Counted from the first letter of the stretch, positions 12,401-26,320 are shown. The stretch: 64,000 nucleotides of DNA from Eurosta solidaginis (GCF_040869045.1 NC_090322.1:82855675-82919674); one strand, 5' to 3'. Translations and numbers: made by a program. The notes: generated from the sequence alone by a model not told the origin.

Positions 12401-13205
12401 TAACGAGGAAGGAGCCGTCGAGTAAACAAAAGAAAATGGTTAAAAAAATTCGTACGCGGTATTTATCAGATTTAACTCTATAATTAAAGGATATGGAACT
12501 AGAAACAACGTTTGAAACCCTTTAAAAACTTTAAATAACTATATCAAAAATTATTGTTCTGAAGCCAAAAACTGCTGAGTGATCTACTCAAATTTGTTGA
12601 ACGAAACGACTTAAGTATTCTAACCATGCTTAACCTTTAGGCCGGTAAGTTTATTTAGAAAAACGCAATATGTAGGCTACACGGGAATGGAGCGGTCGAA
12701 TAACCCAAACGAATGGGTTAAAAAAATTCGTACGCAGTTTTTATCATATTTAGCTCTAAAATTAAAGGATATAGAACGCGAAACAACGTTTGAAACCCTT
12801 TAAAAAGTTTTAATAACTATATCAAAAATTATTGTTCTGAAGCTAACTACTGCTGCGACGTATGCGGTATTTATCAGTTTTAAATCTAGAATTGAAGGAC
12901 ATAGAACGAGAAACCCTTTCAAAACTTTTAATAACTATAACAAAAATTATTGTTCTGAAGCCAACAACTGCTGAGTGATCTACTCAAATTTGTTAAACGA
13001 AATGACTTAAGTATTCTAACCATGCTTAACCTTTAGGCCGGTAAGTTTATTTAGAAAAACGCAATATGTAAGCTAACGAGGAAGGAGCCGTCGAGTAAAT
13101 AAAACAAAATGGTTAAAAAAATTCGTATGCGGTATATATCAGTTTTAACTTTAGAATTAAAGGATATAGAACGAGAAACAACGTTTGAAACCCTTTAAAA
13201 ACTTT
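9407..13205 (+). repeat. 3799-bp tandem duplication, copy 2
   Basis: Identity with copy 1 continues past the formal end to 13271, where TTGAGCAAAACGACTT replaces TTAAGCAAAACAATTT. The duplicated identity is therefore about 3865 bp, overlapping by about 66 bp. It carries the same order of A, B, B', C, D and hybrid units, including rare markers such as AAGCTTACG at about 10020 (copy 1 at about 6222) and the GAGGGAGGAG variant. Confidence 0.9.
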
Positions 13206-13324
13206 TAGTAACTATATCAAAAATTATTGTTCTGAAGCTAACAACTGCTGAGTGAACTACTCAAATTTGTTGAGCAAAACGACTTAAGTATTCTAACCAT
13301 GCTTAACCTTTAGGCCGGTAAGTA

Positions 13325-15001
13325 TATTTAGAAAAACGCAATATGTAAGCTAACGAGGAAGGAGCGGTCGAGTAACCCAAACGAATGGGTTAAAAAAATT
13401 CGTACGCAGTTTTTATCATATTTAGCTCTAATATTAAAGGGTATAGAACGAGAAACAACGAATGAAACCCTTTAAAAACTTTTAATAACTGAAGCTAACA
13501 ACTGCTGAGTGATCTAAGGAAGGAGCGGTCGAGTAACCCAAACGAATGGCTTAAAAAATTCGTACGCAGTTTTTATCATATTTAGCTCTCATATTAAAGG
13601 ATATAGAACGAGAAACAACGTTTGAAACCCTTTAAAAACTTTTAATAACTATATCAAAAATTATTGTTCTGAAGCCAACAACTGCTGAGTGATCTACTCA
13701 AATTTGTTAAACGAAACGACTTAAGTATTCAAACCATGCTTAACCTTTAGGCCGGTTAGTTTATTTAGAAAAACGCAATATGTAAGCTAACGAGGAAGGA
13801 GCCGTGGAATAAACAAAACAAAATGGTTAAAAAAAAATTCGTATGCGGTATTTATCAGTTTTAACTCTAGAATTAAAGGATATAGAACGAGAAACAACGT
13901 TTGAAACCCTATAAAAACTTTTAATAACTATATCAAAAATTATTGTTCTGAAGCCAACAACTGCTGAGTGATCTACTCAAATTTGTTGATCGAAACGACT
14001 TAAGTATTCTAACCATGCTTAACCTTTAGGCCGGTAAGTTTATTTAGAAAAACGCAATAAGTAAGCTAACGAGGAAGGAGCCGTCGAGTAAACAAAACAA
14101 AATGGTTAAAAAAATTCGTACGCGGTATTTATCAGATTTAACTCTAGAATTAAAGGATATAGAATAAAAACAACGTTTCAAACCCTTTAAAAACTTTAAA
14201 TAACTATATCAAAAATTATTGTTCTGAAGCCAACAACTACTGAGTGATCTACTCAAATTTGTTGAACGAAACGACTTAAGTATTCTAATCATGCTTAACC
14301 TTTAGGCCGTTAAGTTTATTTAGAAAAACGCAATATGTAAGCTAACGAGGAAGGAACCGTCGAGTAAAGAAAACAAAATGGTTAAAAAAATTCGTGCGCG
14401 GTATTTATCAGATTTAACTCTAGAAGTAAAGGATATAGAACGAGAAACAACGTTTGAAACCCTTTAAAAACTTTTAATAACTATATCAAAAATTATTGTT
14501 CTGAAGCCAACAACTGCTGAGGGGTCCACTCAAATTTGTTGAACGAAACGACTTAAGTATTCTAACCATGCTTAACCTTTAGGCCGGTAAGTTTATTTAG
14601 AAAAACGCAATATGTAGGCTACACGGGAATGGAGCGGTCGAATAACCCAAACGAATGGGTTAAAAAAAATCGTACGCAGTTTTATTCATATTTAGCTCTA
14701 AAATTAAAGGATATAGAACGCGAAACAACGTTTGAAACCCTTTAAAAAGTTTTAATAACTATATCAAAAATTATTGTTCTGAAGCTAACTACTGCTGCGA
14801 CGTATGCGGTATTTATCAGTTTTAACTCTAGAATTGAAGGACATAGAACGAGAAACAACGTTTGAAAAACTTTCAAAACTTTTAATAACTATAACAAAAA
14901 TTATTGTTCTGAAGCCAACAAATGCTGAGTGTTCTACTCAAATTTGTTAAACGAAATGACTTAAGTATTCTAACCATGCTTAACCTTTAGGCCGGTAAGT
15001 T
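13325..15001 (+). repeat. 1677-bp tandem duplication, copy 1
   Basis: Landmarks GTATAGAACG (13441/15118), AACGAGGAAG (14344/16021) and GGGGTCCACT (14521/16198) are all 1677 bp apart. The unit contains a C-type pair, A units and one B + B' module. A private difference is TTTGAAAAACTTTC near 14864 against TTTGAAACCCTTTC in copy 2. Confidence 0.9.
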
Positions 15002-16678
15002 TATTTAGAAAAACGCAATATGTAAGCTAACGAGGAAGGAGCGGTCGAGTAACCCAAACGAATGGGTTAAAAAAATTCGTACGCAGTTTTTATCATATTT
15101 AGCTCTAATATTAAAGGGTATAGAACGAGAAACAACGAATGAAACCCTTTAAAAACTTTTAATAACTGAAGCTAACAACTGCTGTGTGATCTAAGGAAGG
15201 AGCGGTCGAGTAACCCAAACGAATGGCTTAAAAAATTCGTACGCAGTTTTTATCATATTTAGCTCTCATATTAAAGGATATAGAACGAGAAACAACGTTT
15301 GAAACCCTTTAAAAACTTTTAATAACTATATCAAAAATTATTGTTCTGAAGCCAACAACTGCTGAGTGATCTACTCAAATTTGTTAAACGAAACGACTTA
15401 AGTATTCAAACCATGCTTAACCTTTAGGCCGGTTAGTTTATTTAGAAAAACGCAATATGTAAGCTAACGAGGAAGGAGCCGTGGAATAAACAAAACAAAA
15501 TGGTTAAAAAAAAATTCGTATGCGGTATTTATCAGTTTTAACTCTAGAATTAAAGGATATAGAACGAGAAACAACGTTTGAAACCCTATAAAAACTTTTA
15601 ATAACTATTTCAAAAATTATTGTTCTGAAGCCAACAACTGCTGAGTGATCTACTCAAATTTGTTGATCGAAACGACTTAAGTATTCTAACCATGCTTAAC
15701 CTTTAGGCCGGTAAGTTTATTTAGAAAAACGCAATATGTAAGCTAACGAGGAAGGAGCCGTCGAGTAAACAAAACAAAATGGTTAAAAAAATTCGTACGC
15801 GGTATTTATCAGATTTAACTCTAGAATTAAAGGATATAGAATAAAAACAACGTTTCAAACCCTTTAAAAACTTTAAATAACTATATCAAAAATTATTGTT
15901 CTGAAGCCAACAACTACTGAGTGATCTACTCAAATTTGTTGAACGAAACGACTTAAGTATTCTAATCATGCTTAACCTTTAGGCCGTTAAGTTTATTTAG
16001 AAAAACGCAATATGTAAGCTAACGAGGAAGGAACCGTCGAGTAAAGAAAACAAAATGGTTAAAAAAATTCGTACGCGGTATTTATCAGATTTAACTCTAG
16101 AAGTAAAGGATATAGAACGAGAAACAACGTTTGAAACCCTTTAAAAACTTTTAATAACTATATCAAAAATTATTGTTCTGAAGCCAACAACTGCTGAGGG
16201 GTCCACTCAAATTTGTTGAACGAAACGACTTAAGTATTCTAACCATGCTTAACCTTTAGGCCGGTAAGTTTATTTAGAAAAACGCAATATGTAGGCTACA
16301 CGGGAATGGAGCGGTCGAATAACCCAAACGAATGGGTTAAAAAAAATCGTACGCAGTTTTATTCATATTTAGCTCTAAAATTAAAGGATATAGAACGCGA
16401 AACAACGTTTGAAACCCTTTAAAAAGTTTTAATAACTATATCAAAAATTATTGTTCTGAAGCTAACTACTGCTGCGACGTATGCGGTATTTATCAGTTTT
16501 AACTCTAGAATTGAAGGACATAGAACGAGAAACAACGTTTGAAACCCTTTCAAAACTTTTAATAACTATAACAAAAATTATTGTTCTGAAGCCAATAAAT
16601 GCTGAGTGTTCTACTCAAATTTGTTAAACGAAATGACTTAAGTATTCTAACCATGCTTAACCTTTAGGCCGGTAAGTT
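15002..16678 (+). repeat. 1677-bp tandem duplication, copy 2
   Basis: This copy follows directly on copy 1 and differs from it at a few scattered bases (for example TGTGTGATCT at about 15181 and TATTTC at 15606). Colinearity ends near 16719, where GGAGCCGTCGAG replaces GGAGCGGTCGAG. Confidence 0.9.
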
Positions 16679-19600
16679 TATTTAGAAAAACGCAATATGT
16701 AAGCTAACGAGGAAGGAGCCGTCGAGTAAACAAAACAAAATGGTTAAAAAATTCGTATGCGGTATATATCAGTTTTAACTCTAGAATTAAAGGATATAGA
16801 ACGAGAAACAACGTTTGAAACCCTTTAAAAATTTTTAATAACTATATCAAAAATTATTGTTCTGAAGCCAACAACTGCTGAGTGATCTACTCAAATTTGT
16901 TAAACGAAACGACTTAAGTATTCAAACCATGCTTAACCTTTAGGCCGGTAAGTTTATTTAGAAAAACGCAATATGTAAGCTAACGAGGAAGGAGCCGTCG
17001 AGTAAACAAAACAAAATGGTTAAAAAATTCGTATGCGGTATATATCAGTTTTAACTCTAGAATTAAAGGATATAGAACGAGAAACAACGTTTGAAACCCT
17101 TTAAAAATTTGTAGTAACTATATCAAAAATTATTGTTCTGAAGCTAACAACTGCTGAGTGAACTACTCAAATTTGTTAAGCAAAACGACTTAAGTATTCT
17201 AAACATGCTTAACCTTTAGGCCGGTAAGTATATTTAGAAAAACGCAATATGTAATCTAACGAGGAAGGAGCGGTCGAGTAACCCAAACGAATGGGTTAAA
17301 AAAATTCGTACGCAGTTTTTATCATATTTAGCTCTAATATTAAAGGATATAGAACGAGAAACAACGTATGAAACCCTTTAAAAACTTTTAATAACTGAAC
17401 CTAACAACTGCTGAGTGATCTAAGGAAGGAGCAGTCGAGTAACCCAAACGAATGGCTTAAAAAATTCGTACGCAATTTTTATCATATTTAGCTCTCATAT
17501 TAAAGGATATAGAACGACAAATAACGTTTGAAACCCTTTAAAAACTTTTAATAACTATATCAAAAATTATTGTTCTGAAGCCAACAACTGCTGATTGATC
17601 TACTCAAATTTGTTAAACGAAACGACTTAAGTATTCTAACCATGCTTAACCTTTAGGCCGGTAAGTTTATTTAGAAAAACGCAATATATAGTCTACGCGG
17701 AGATGGAGCGGTCGCGTAACCCAAACGAATGGGTTAAAAAAATTCGTACGCAGGATTTATCAGTTTTAACTCTAGAATTAAAGTATATAGAACGAGAAAC
17801 AACATTTGAAACCCTTTAAAAACTTTTAATAACTATATCAAAAATTATTGTTCTGAAGCCAACAACTGCTGAGTGATCTACTCAAATTTGTTGAACGAAA
17901 CGACTTAAGTATTCTAACCATGCTTAACCTTTAGGCCGGTAAGTTTATTTAGAAAAACGCAATATGTAAGCTAACGAGGAAGGAGCCGTCGTGTAAACAA
18001 AACAAAATGGTTAAAAAAAATCGTACGCGGTATTTATCAGTTTTAACTCTAGAATTAAAGGATATAGAACGAGAAACAACGTTTGAAACCCTTTAAAAAC
18101 TTTTAATAACTATATCAAAAATTATTGTTCTGAAGCCAACAACTGCTGATTGATCTACTCAAATTTGTTAAACGAAACGACTTATGTATTCTAACCATGC
18201 TTAACCTTTAGGCCGGTAAGTTTATTTAGAAAAACGCAATATATAGTCTACGCGGAGATGAGCGGTCGCGTAACCCAAACGAATGGGTTAAAAAAATTCG
18301 TACGCGGGATTTATCAGTTTTAACTCTAGAATTAAAGGATATAGAACGAGAAACAACGTTTGAAACCCTTTAAAAACTTTTAATAACTACATCAAAAATT
18401 ATTGTTCTGAAGCCAACAACTGCTGAGTGATCTACTCAAATTTGTTGAACGAAACCACCTAAGTATTCTAACCATGCTTAACCTTTAGGCCGGTAAGTTT
18501 ATTTAGAAAAACGCAATATGTAAGCTAACGTGGAAGGAGCCGTCGAGTAAACAAAACAAAATGGTTAAAAAAATTCGTACGCGGTATTTATCAGATTTAA
18601 CTCTAGAATTAAAGGATATAGAACGAGAAACAACGTTTGAAACCCTTTAAAAACTTTTAATAACTATATCAAAAATTATTGTTCTGAAGCCAAAAACTGC
18701 TGATTGATCTACTCAAATTTGTGGAACGAAACGACTTAAGTATTCTAACCATGCTTACCCTTTAGGCCGGTAAGTTTATTTAGAAAAATGCAATATGTAA
18801 GCTAACGAGGAAGGAGCCGTCGAGTAAACAAAACAAAATGGTTAAAAAAATTCGTACGCGGTATTTATCAGATTTAACTCTAGAATTAAAGGATATAGAA
18901 CTAAAAACAACGTTTGAAACCCTTTAACAACTTTAAATAACTATATCAAAAATTATTGTTCTGAAGCCAACAACTGCTGAGTGATCTACTCAAATTTGTT
19001 GAACGAAACGACTTAAGTATTCTAACCATGCTTAACCTTTAGGCCAGTAAGTTTATTTAGAAAAACGCAATATGTAAACTAACGAGGAAGGAGCCGTCGA
19101 GTAAAGAAAACAAAATGGTTAAAAAAATTCGTACGCGGTATTTATCAGATTTAACTCTAGAATTAAAGTATATAGAACGAGAAACAACGTTTGAAACCCT
19201 TTAAAAACTTTTAATAACTATATCAAAAATTATTGTTCTGAAGCCAACAACTGCTGAGTGATCTACTCAAATTTGTTGAACGAAACGACTTAAGTATTCT
19301 AACCATGCTTAACCTTTAGGCCGGTAAGTTTATTTAGAAAAACGCAATATGTAAGCTAACGAGGAAGGAGCCGTCGTGTAAACAAAACAAAATGGTTAAA
19401 AAAAATCGTACGCGGTATTTATCAGTTTTAGCTCTAGAATTAAAGGATATAGAACGAGAAAAAACGTTTGAAACCCTTTAAAAACTTTTAATAACTATAT
19501 CAAAAATTGTTGTTCTGAAGCCAACCACTGCTGACTGATCTACTCAAATTTTTTAAACGAAACGACTTAAGTATTCTTACCATGCTTAACCTTTAGGCCG

Positions 19601-20124
19601 GTAAGTTTATTTAGAAAAATGCAATATGTAAGCTAACGAGGAAGGAGCCGTCGAGTAAAGAAAACAAAATGGTTAAAAAAATTCGTACGCGGTATTTATC
19701 AGATTTAACTCTAGAATTGAAGGATATTGAACGAGAAACAATGTTTGAAACCATTTAAAAACTTTCAATAACTATATCAAAAATTATTGTTCTGAAGCCA
19801 ACAACTGCTGAGTGATCTACTCTAATTTGTTAAACGAAACGACTTAAGTATTCTAACCATGCTTAACCTTTAGGCCGGTAAGTTTATTTAGAAAAACGCA
19901 ATATGTCAGCTAACGAGGACGGAGCCGTCGAGTAAACAAAACAAAATGGTTAAAAAAAATTCGTACGAGGTATTTATCAGATTTAACTCTAGAATTAAAG
20001 GATATAGAACGAGAAACAATGTTTGAAACCCTTTAAAAACTTTTAATAGCTATATCAAAAATTATTGTTCTGAAGCCAACAACTGCTGAGTGATCTACTC
20101 AAATTTGTTAAACGAAACGACTTA
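16679..20124 (+). repeat. mixed A/C/D array
   Basis: The stretch begins with two nearly identical type A units carrying GGTTAAAAAATTCGTATGCG and CTTTAAAAATTT (about 16720 and 16995). It continues with a C pair near 17400, then type D monomers near 17680 and 18240 separated by about two monomers, and then A variants with GTCGTGTAAAC (near 17989 and 19373). Nothing other than satellite is seen. Confidence 0.85.
17680..17780 (+). repeat. type D monomer signature
   Basis: Type D reads ATATATAGTCTACGCGGAGA, then TGGAGCGGTCGCGTAACCCA, and later GCAGGATTTATCAG. It shares the TAACCCA/TGGGTTA dyad with type B, but its 3' half (TTTTAACTCTAGAATTAAAG) is type A. It therefore looks like a B/A recombinant with its own substitutions. 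Other D units are near 7765, 11564, 18240, 21836, 23846, 27426, 40411, 44010 and 46489. Confidence 0.8.
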
Positions 20125-21835
20125 AGTATTCTAACCATGCTTAACCTTTAGGCCGGTAAGTTTATTTAGAAAAACGCAATATGTAAGCTAACGAGGAAGG
20201 AGCCGTGGAATAACCAAAACAAAATGGTTAAAAAAAATTCGTATGCGGTATTTATCAGTTTTAACTCTAGAATTAAAGGATATAGAACGAGAAACAGCGG
20301 TTGAAACCCTTTAAAAACTTTTAATAACTATCTCTAAAATTATTGTTCTGAAGCCAACAACTGCTGAGTGATCTACTCAAATTTGTTGAACGAAACGACT
20401 TAAGTATTCTAACCATGCTTAACCTTTAGGCCAGTAAGTTTATTTAGAAAAACGCAATATGTAAGCTAACGAGGAAGGAGCCGTCGAGTAAAGAAAACAA
20501 AATGGTTAAAAAAATTCGTACGCGGAATTTATCAGATTTAACTCTAGAATTAAAGTATATAGAACGAGAAACAACGTTTGAAACCCTTTAAAAACTTTTA
20601 ATAACTATATCAAAAATTATTGTTCTGAAGCCAACAACTGCTGAGTGATCTACTCAAATTTGTTGAACGAAACGACTTAAGTATTCTAACCATGCTTAAC
20701 CTTTAGGCCGGTAAGTTTATTTAGAAAAACGCAATATGTAAGCTAACGAGGAAGGAGCCGTCGAGTAAACAAAACAAAATGGTTAAAAAAATTCGTACGC
20801 GGTATTTATCAGTTTTAGCTCTAGAATTAAAGGATATAGAACGAGAAAAAACGTTTGAAACCCTTTAAAAACTTTTAATAACTATATCAAAAATTATTGT
20901 TCTGAAGCCAACAACTGCTGAGTGATCTACTCAAATTTGTTGGACGAAACGACTTAAGTATTCTAACCATGCTTAACCTTTAGGCCGGTAAATTTATTTA
21001 GAAAAACGCAATATGTAGGCTAACGAGGAAGGAGCCGACGAATAAAGAAAACAAAATGGTTAAAAAAACTCGTACGCGGTATTTATCAGATTTAACTCTA
21101 GAATTAAAGGATATAGAACTAGAAACAACGTTTGAAACCCTTTAACAACTTTAAATAACTATATCAAAAATTGTTGTTCTGAAGCCAACAACTGCCGAGT
21201 GATCTACTCAAATTTGTTGAACGAAACGACTTAAGTATTCTAACCATGCTTAACCTTTAGGCCGGTAAGTTTATTTAGAAAAATGCAATATGTAAGCTAA
21301 CGAGGAAGGAGCCGTCGAGTAAAGAAAACAAAATTGTTAAAAAAATTCGTACGCGGTATTTATCAGATTTAACTCTAGAATTAAAGGATATAGAACTAGA
21401 AACAACGTTTGAAACCCTTTAACAACTTTAAATAACTATATCAAATATTGTTGTTCTGAAGCCAACAACTGCTGAGTGATCTACTCAAATTTGTTAAACG
21501 AAACGACTAAAGTATTCTAATCATGCTTAACCTTTAGGCCGGTAAGTTTATTTAGAAAAATGCAATATGTAAGCTAACGAGGAAGGAGCCGTCGAGTAAA
21601 GAAAACAAAATGGTTAAACAAATTCGTACGCGGTATCTATCAGATTTAACTCTAGAATTAAAGGATATTGAACGAGAAACAACGTTTGAAACCATTTAAA
21701 AATTTTTAATAACTATATCAAAAATTATTGTTCTGAAGCCAAAAACTGCTGAGTGATCTACTCTAATTTGTTAAACGAATGTATTCTAACCATGCTTAAC
21801 CTTTAGGCCGGTAAGTTTATTTAGAAAAACGCAAT
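20125..21835 (+). repeat. 1.7-kb dispersed duplicated block, copy 1
   Basis: The rare markers GAAACAGCGG (20291), TAGGCTAACGAGGAAGGAGC (21016) and CGAATGTATTCTAACC (21776, an 8-bp deletion) recur in the same order 4485-4486 bp downstream. About 2.8 kb of other satellite lies between the two copies, so this is not a simple adjacent duplication now. Confidence 0.85.
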
Positions 21836-24609
21836 ATATAGGCTACGCGGAGATGGAGCGGTCGCGTAACCCAAACGAATGGGTTAAAAAAATTCGTACG
21901 CGGGATTTATCAGTTTTAACTCTAGAATTAAAGGATATAGAACGAGAAACAACGTTTGAAACCCTTTAAAAACTTTTAATAACTATATCAAAAATTATTG
22001 TTCTGAAGCCAACAACTGCTGAGTGATCTACTCAAATTTGTTGAACGAAATGACTTAAGTATTCTAACCATGCTTAACCTTTAGGCCGGTAAGTTTATTT
22101 AGAAAAACGCAATATGTAAACTAACGAGGAAGGAGCCGTCGAGTAAACAAAACAAAACGGTTAAAAAAATTCGTACGCGGTATTTATCAGATTTAACTCT
22201 AGAATTAAAGGATATAGAACTAGAAACAACGTTTGGGACCCTTTAAAAACTTTAAATAACTATATCAAAAATTATTGTTCTGAAACCAACAACTATTGAG
22301 TGATCTACTCAAATTTGTTGAACGAAACGACTTAAGTATTCTAACCATGCTTAACCTTTAGGCCGGTAAGTTTATTTAGAAAAACGCAACATGTAAGCTA
22401 ACGAGGAAGGAGCCGTCGAGTAAACAAAACTAAATGGTTAAAAAAATTCGTACGCGGTATTTATCAGATTTAACTCTAGAATTAAAGGATATAGAACGAG
22501 AAACAACGTTTGAAACCCTTTAAAAACTTTTAATAACTATATCAAAAATTATTGTTCTGAAGCCAACAACTGCTGAGTGATCTACTGAAATTTGTTGGAC
22601 GAAACGACTTAAGTATTCTAACCATGCTTACCCTTTAGGCCGGTAAGTTTATTTAGAAAAATGCAATATGTAAGCTAACGAGGAAGGAGCCGTCGAGTAA
22701 ACAAAACAAAATGGTTAAAAAAATTCGTACGCGGTATTTATCAGATTTAACTCTAGAATTAAAGGATATAGAACTAGAAACAACATTTGAAATCCTTTAA
22801 AAACTTTAAATAACTATATCAAAAATTATTGTTCTGAAGCCAACAACTGCTGAGTGATCTATTCAAATTTGTTGAACGAAACGACTTAAGTATTCTAACC
22901 ATGCTTAACCTTTAGGCCGGTAAGTTTATTTAGAAAAACGCAATATGTAGGCTACACGGGAATGGAGCGGTCGAATAACCCAAACGAATGGGTTAAAAAA
23001 ATTCGTACGCAGTTTTTATCATATTTAGCTCTAAAATTAAAGGATATAGAACGCGAAACAACGTTTGAAACCCTTTAAAAAGTTTTAATAACTATATCAA
23101 AAATTATTGTTCTGAAGATAACTACTGCTGCGACGTATGCGGTATTTATCAGTTTTAACTCTAGAATTGAAGGACATAGAACGAGAAACAACGTTTGAAA
23201 CCCTTTCAAAACTTTTAATAACTATAACAAAAATTATTGTTCTGAAGCCAACAACTGCTGAGTGATCTACTCAAATTTTTTAAACGAAATGACTTAAGTA
23301 TTCTAACCATGCTTAACCTTTAGGCCGGTAAGTTTATTTAGAAAAACGCAATATGTAAGCTAACGAGGAAGGAGCGGTCGAGTAACCCAAACGAATGGGT
23401 TAAAAAAATTCGTACGCAGTTTTTATCATATTTAGCTCTAATATTAAAGGATATAGAACGAGAAACAATGTATGAAACCCTTTAAAAACTTTTAATAACT
23501 GAAGCTAACAACTGCTGAGTGATCTAAGGAAGGAGCGGTCGAGTAACCCAAACGAATGGCTTAAAAAATTCGTACGCAGACGGTGGAATAAACAAAACAA
23601 AATGGTTAAAAAAAATTTGTATGCGGTATTTATCAGTTTTTACTCTAGAATTAAAGGATATAGAACGAGAAACAACGTTTGAAACCCTTTAAAAACTTTT
23701 AATAACTACATCAAAAATTATTGTTCTGAAGCCAACAACTGCTGAGTTATCTACTCAAATTTGTTAAACGAAACGACTTAAGTATTCTAACCATGCTTAT
23801 CTTTTAGGCCGGTAAGTTTATTTAGAAAAACGCAATATATAGGCTACGCGGAGATGGAGCGGTCGCGTAACCAACGAATGGGTTAAAAAAATTCGTACGC
23901 GGGATTTATCAGTTTTAACTCTAGAATTAAAGGATATAGAACGAGAAACAACGTTTGAAACCCTTTAAAACTTTTAATAACTATATCAAAAATTATTGTT
24001 CTGAAGCCAACAACTGCTGAGTGATCTACCCAAATTTGTTGAACGAAACGACTTAAGTATTCTAACCATGCTTACCCTTTAGGCCGGTAAGTATATTTAG
24101 AAAAATGCAATATGTAAGCTAACGAGGAAGGAGCCGTCGAGTAAACAAAACAAAATCGTTAAAAAAAATTCGTACGCGGTATTTATCAGATTTAACTCTA
24201 GAATTAAAGGATATAGAACTAGAAACAACGTTTGAAACCCTTTAATAACTTTAAATAACTATATCAAAAATTATTATTTTGAAGCCAACAACTGCTGAGT
24301 GATCTACTCAAATTTGTTGAACGAAACGACTTAAGTATTCTAACCATGCTTAACCTTTAGGCCAGTAAGTTTATTTAGAAAAATGCAATATGTAAGCTAA
24401 CGAGGAAGGAGCCGTCGAGTAAAGAAAACGAAATGGTTAAAAAAATTCGTACGCGGTATTTATCAGATCTAACTCTCGAATTAAAGTATATAGAACGAGA
24501 AACAAAGTTTGAAACCCTTTAAAAACTTTTAATAACTATATCAAAAATTATTGTTCTGAAGCCAACAACTGCTGAGTGATCTACTCAAATTTGTTGAACG
24601 AAACGACTT
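21836..24609 (+). repeat. mixed A/B/C/D array between duplicated blocks
   Basis: Contains a D unit (21836), A units, one B + B' module (22948-23250), a C unit whose 3' part is replaced (chimeric join near 23579), another D unit (23846) and A units. No non-satellite sequence is seen. Confidence 0.85.
23522..23610 (+). repeat. out-of-register chimeric join
   Basis: A type C unit reads TTAAAAAATTCGTACGCAG and then ACGGTGGAATAAACAAAAC. The sequence jumps back about 45 bp in monomer coordinates, so part of the unit is present twice in C and A versions. Most exchanges in this array keep register and this one does not. Confidence 0.75.
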
Positions 24610-26320
24610 AAGTATTCTAACCATGCTTAACCTTTAGGCCGGTAAGTTTATTTAGAAAAACGCAATATGTAAGCTAACGAGGAAGGAGCCGTGGAATAAC
24701 CAAAACAAAATGGTTAAAAAAAATTCGTATGCGGTATTTATCAGTTTTAACTCTAGAATTAAAGGATATAGAACGAGAAACAGCGGTTGAAACCCTTTAA
24801 AAACTTTTAATAACTATCTCAAAAATTATTGTTCTGAAGCCAACAACTGCTGAGTGATCTACTCAAATTTGTTGAACGAAACGACTTAAGTATTCTAACC
24901 ATGCTTAACCTTTAGGCCAGTAAGTTTATTAAAAAAACGCAATATGTAAGCTAACGAGGAAGGAGCCGTCGAGTAAAGAAAACAAAATGGTTAAAAAAAT
25001 TCGTACGCGGAATTTATCAGATTTAACTCTAGAATTAAAGTATATAGAACGAGAATCAACGTTGGAAACCCTTTAAAAACTTTTAATAACTATATCAAAA
25101 ATTATTGATCTGAAGCCAACAACTGCTGAGTGATCTACTCAAATTTGTTGAACGAAACGACTTAAGTATTCTAACCATGCTTAACCTTTAGGCCGGTAAG
25201 TTTATTTAGAAAAACGCAATATGTAAGCTAACGAGGAAGGAGCCGTCGAGTAAACAAAACAAAATGGTTAAAAAAATTCGTACGCGGTATTTATCAGTTT
25301 TAGCTTTAGAATGAAAGGATATAGAACGAGAAAAAACGTTTGAAACCCTTTAAAAACTTTTAATAACTATATCAAAAATTATTGTTCTGAAGCCAACAAC
25401 TGCTGAGTGATCTACTCAAATTTGTTGGACGAAACGACTTAAGTATTCTAACCATGCTTAACCTTTAGGCCGGTAAATTTATTTAGAAAAACGCAATATG
25501 TAGGCTAACGAGGAAGGAGCCGACGAGTAAAGAAAACAAAATGGTTAAAAAAACTCGTACGCGGTATTTATCAGATTTAACTCTAGAATTAAAGGATATA
25601 GAACTAGAAACAACGTTTGAAACCCTTTAACAACTTTAAATAACTATATCAAAAATTGTTGTTCTGAAGTCAACAACTGCTGAGTGATCTACTCAAATTT
25701 GTTGAACGAAACGACTTAAGTATTCTAACCATGCTTAACCTTTAGGCCGGTAAGTTTATTTAGAAAAATGCAATATGTAAGCTAACGAGGAAGGAGCCGT
25801 CGAGTAAAGAAAACAAAATTGTTAAAAAAATTCGTACGCGGTATTTATCAGATTTAACTCTAGAATTAAAGGATATAGAACTAGAAACAACGTTTGAAAC
25901 CCTTTAACAACTTTAAATAACTATATCAAATATTGTTGTTCTGAAGCCAACAACTGCTGAGTGATCTACTCAAATTTGTTAAACGAAACGACTAAAGTAT
26001 TCTAACCATGCTTAACCTTTAGGCCGGTAAGTTTATTTAGAAAAATGCAATATGTAAGCTAACGAGGAAGGAGCCGTCGAGTAAAGAAAACAAAATGGTT
26101 AAACAAATTCGTACGCGGTATCTATCAGATTTAACTCTAGAATTAAAGGATATTGAACGAGAAACAACGTTTGAAACCATTTAAAAATTTTTAATAACTA
26201 TATCAAAAATTATTGTTCTGAAGCCAAAAACTGCTGAGTGATCTACTCTAATTTGTTAAACGAATGTATTCTAACCATGCTTAACCTTTAGGCCGGTAAG
26301 TTTATTAAGAAAAACGCAAT
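24610..26320 (+). repeat. 1.7-kb dispersed duplicated block, copy 2
   Basis: Matches 20125-21835 at an offset of 4485-4486 bp. Markers: CAGCGG at 24781, TAGGCTAACG at 25501 and CGAATGTATT at 26261. Private changes include GTTTATTAAAAAAACGC near 24930 and GAGAATCAACG near 25052. Colinearity ends where copy 1 enters a D unit and this copy continues as type A with ATGTCAGCTAACG. Confidence 0.85.
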
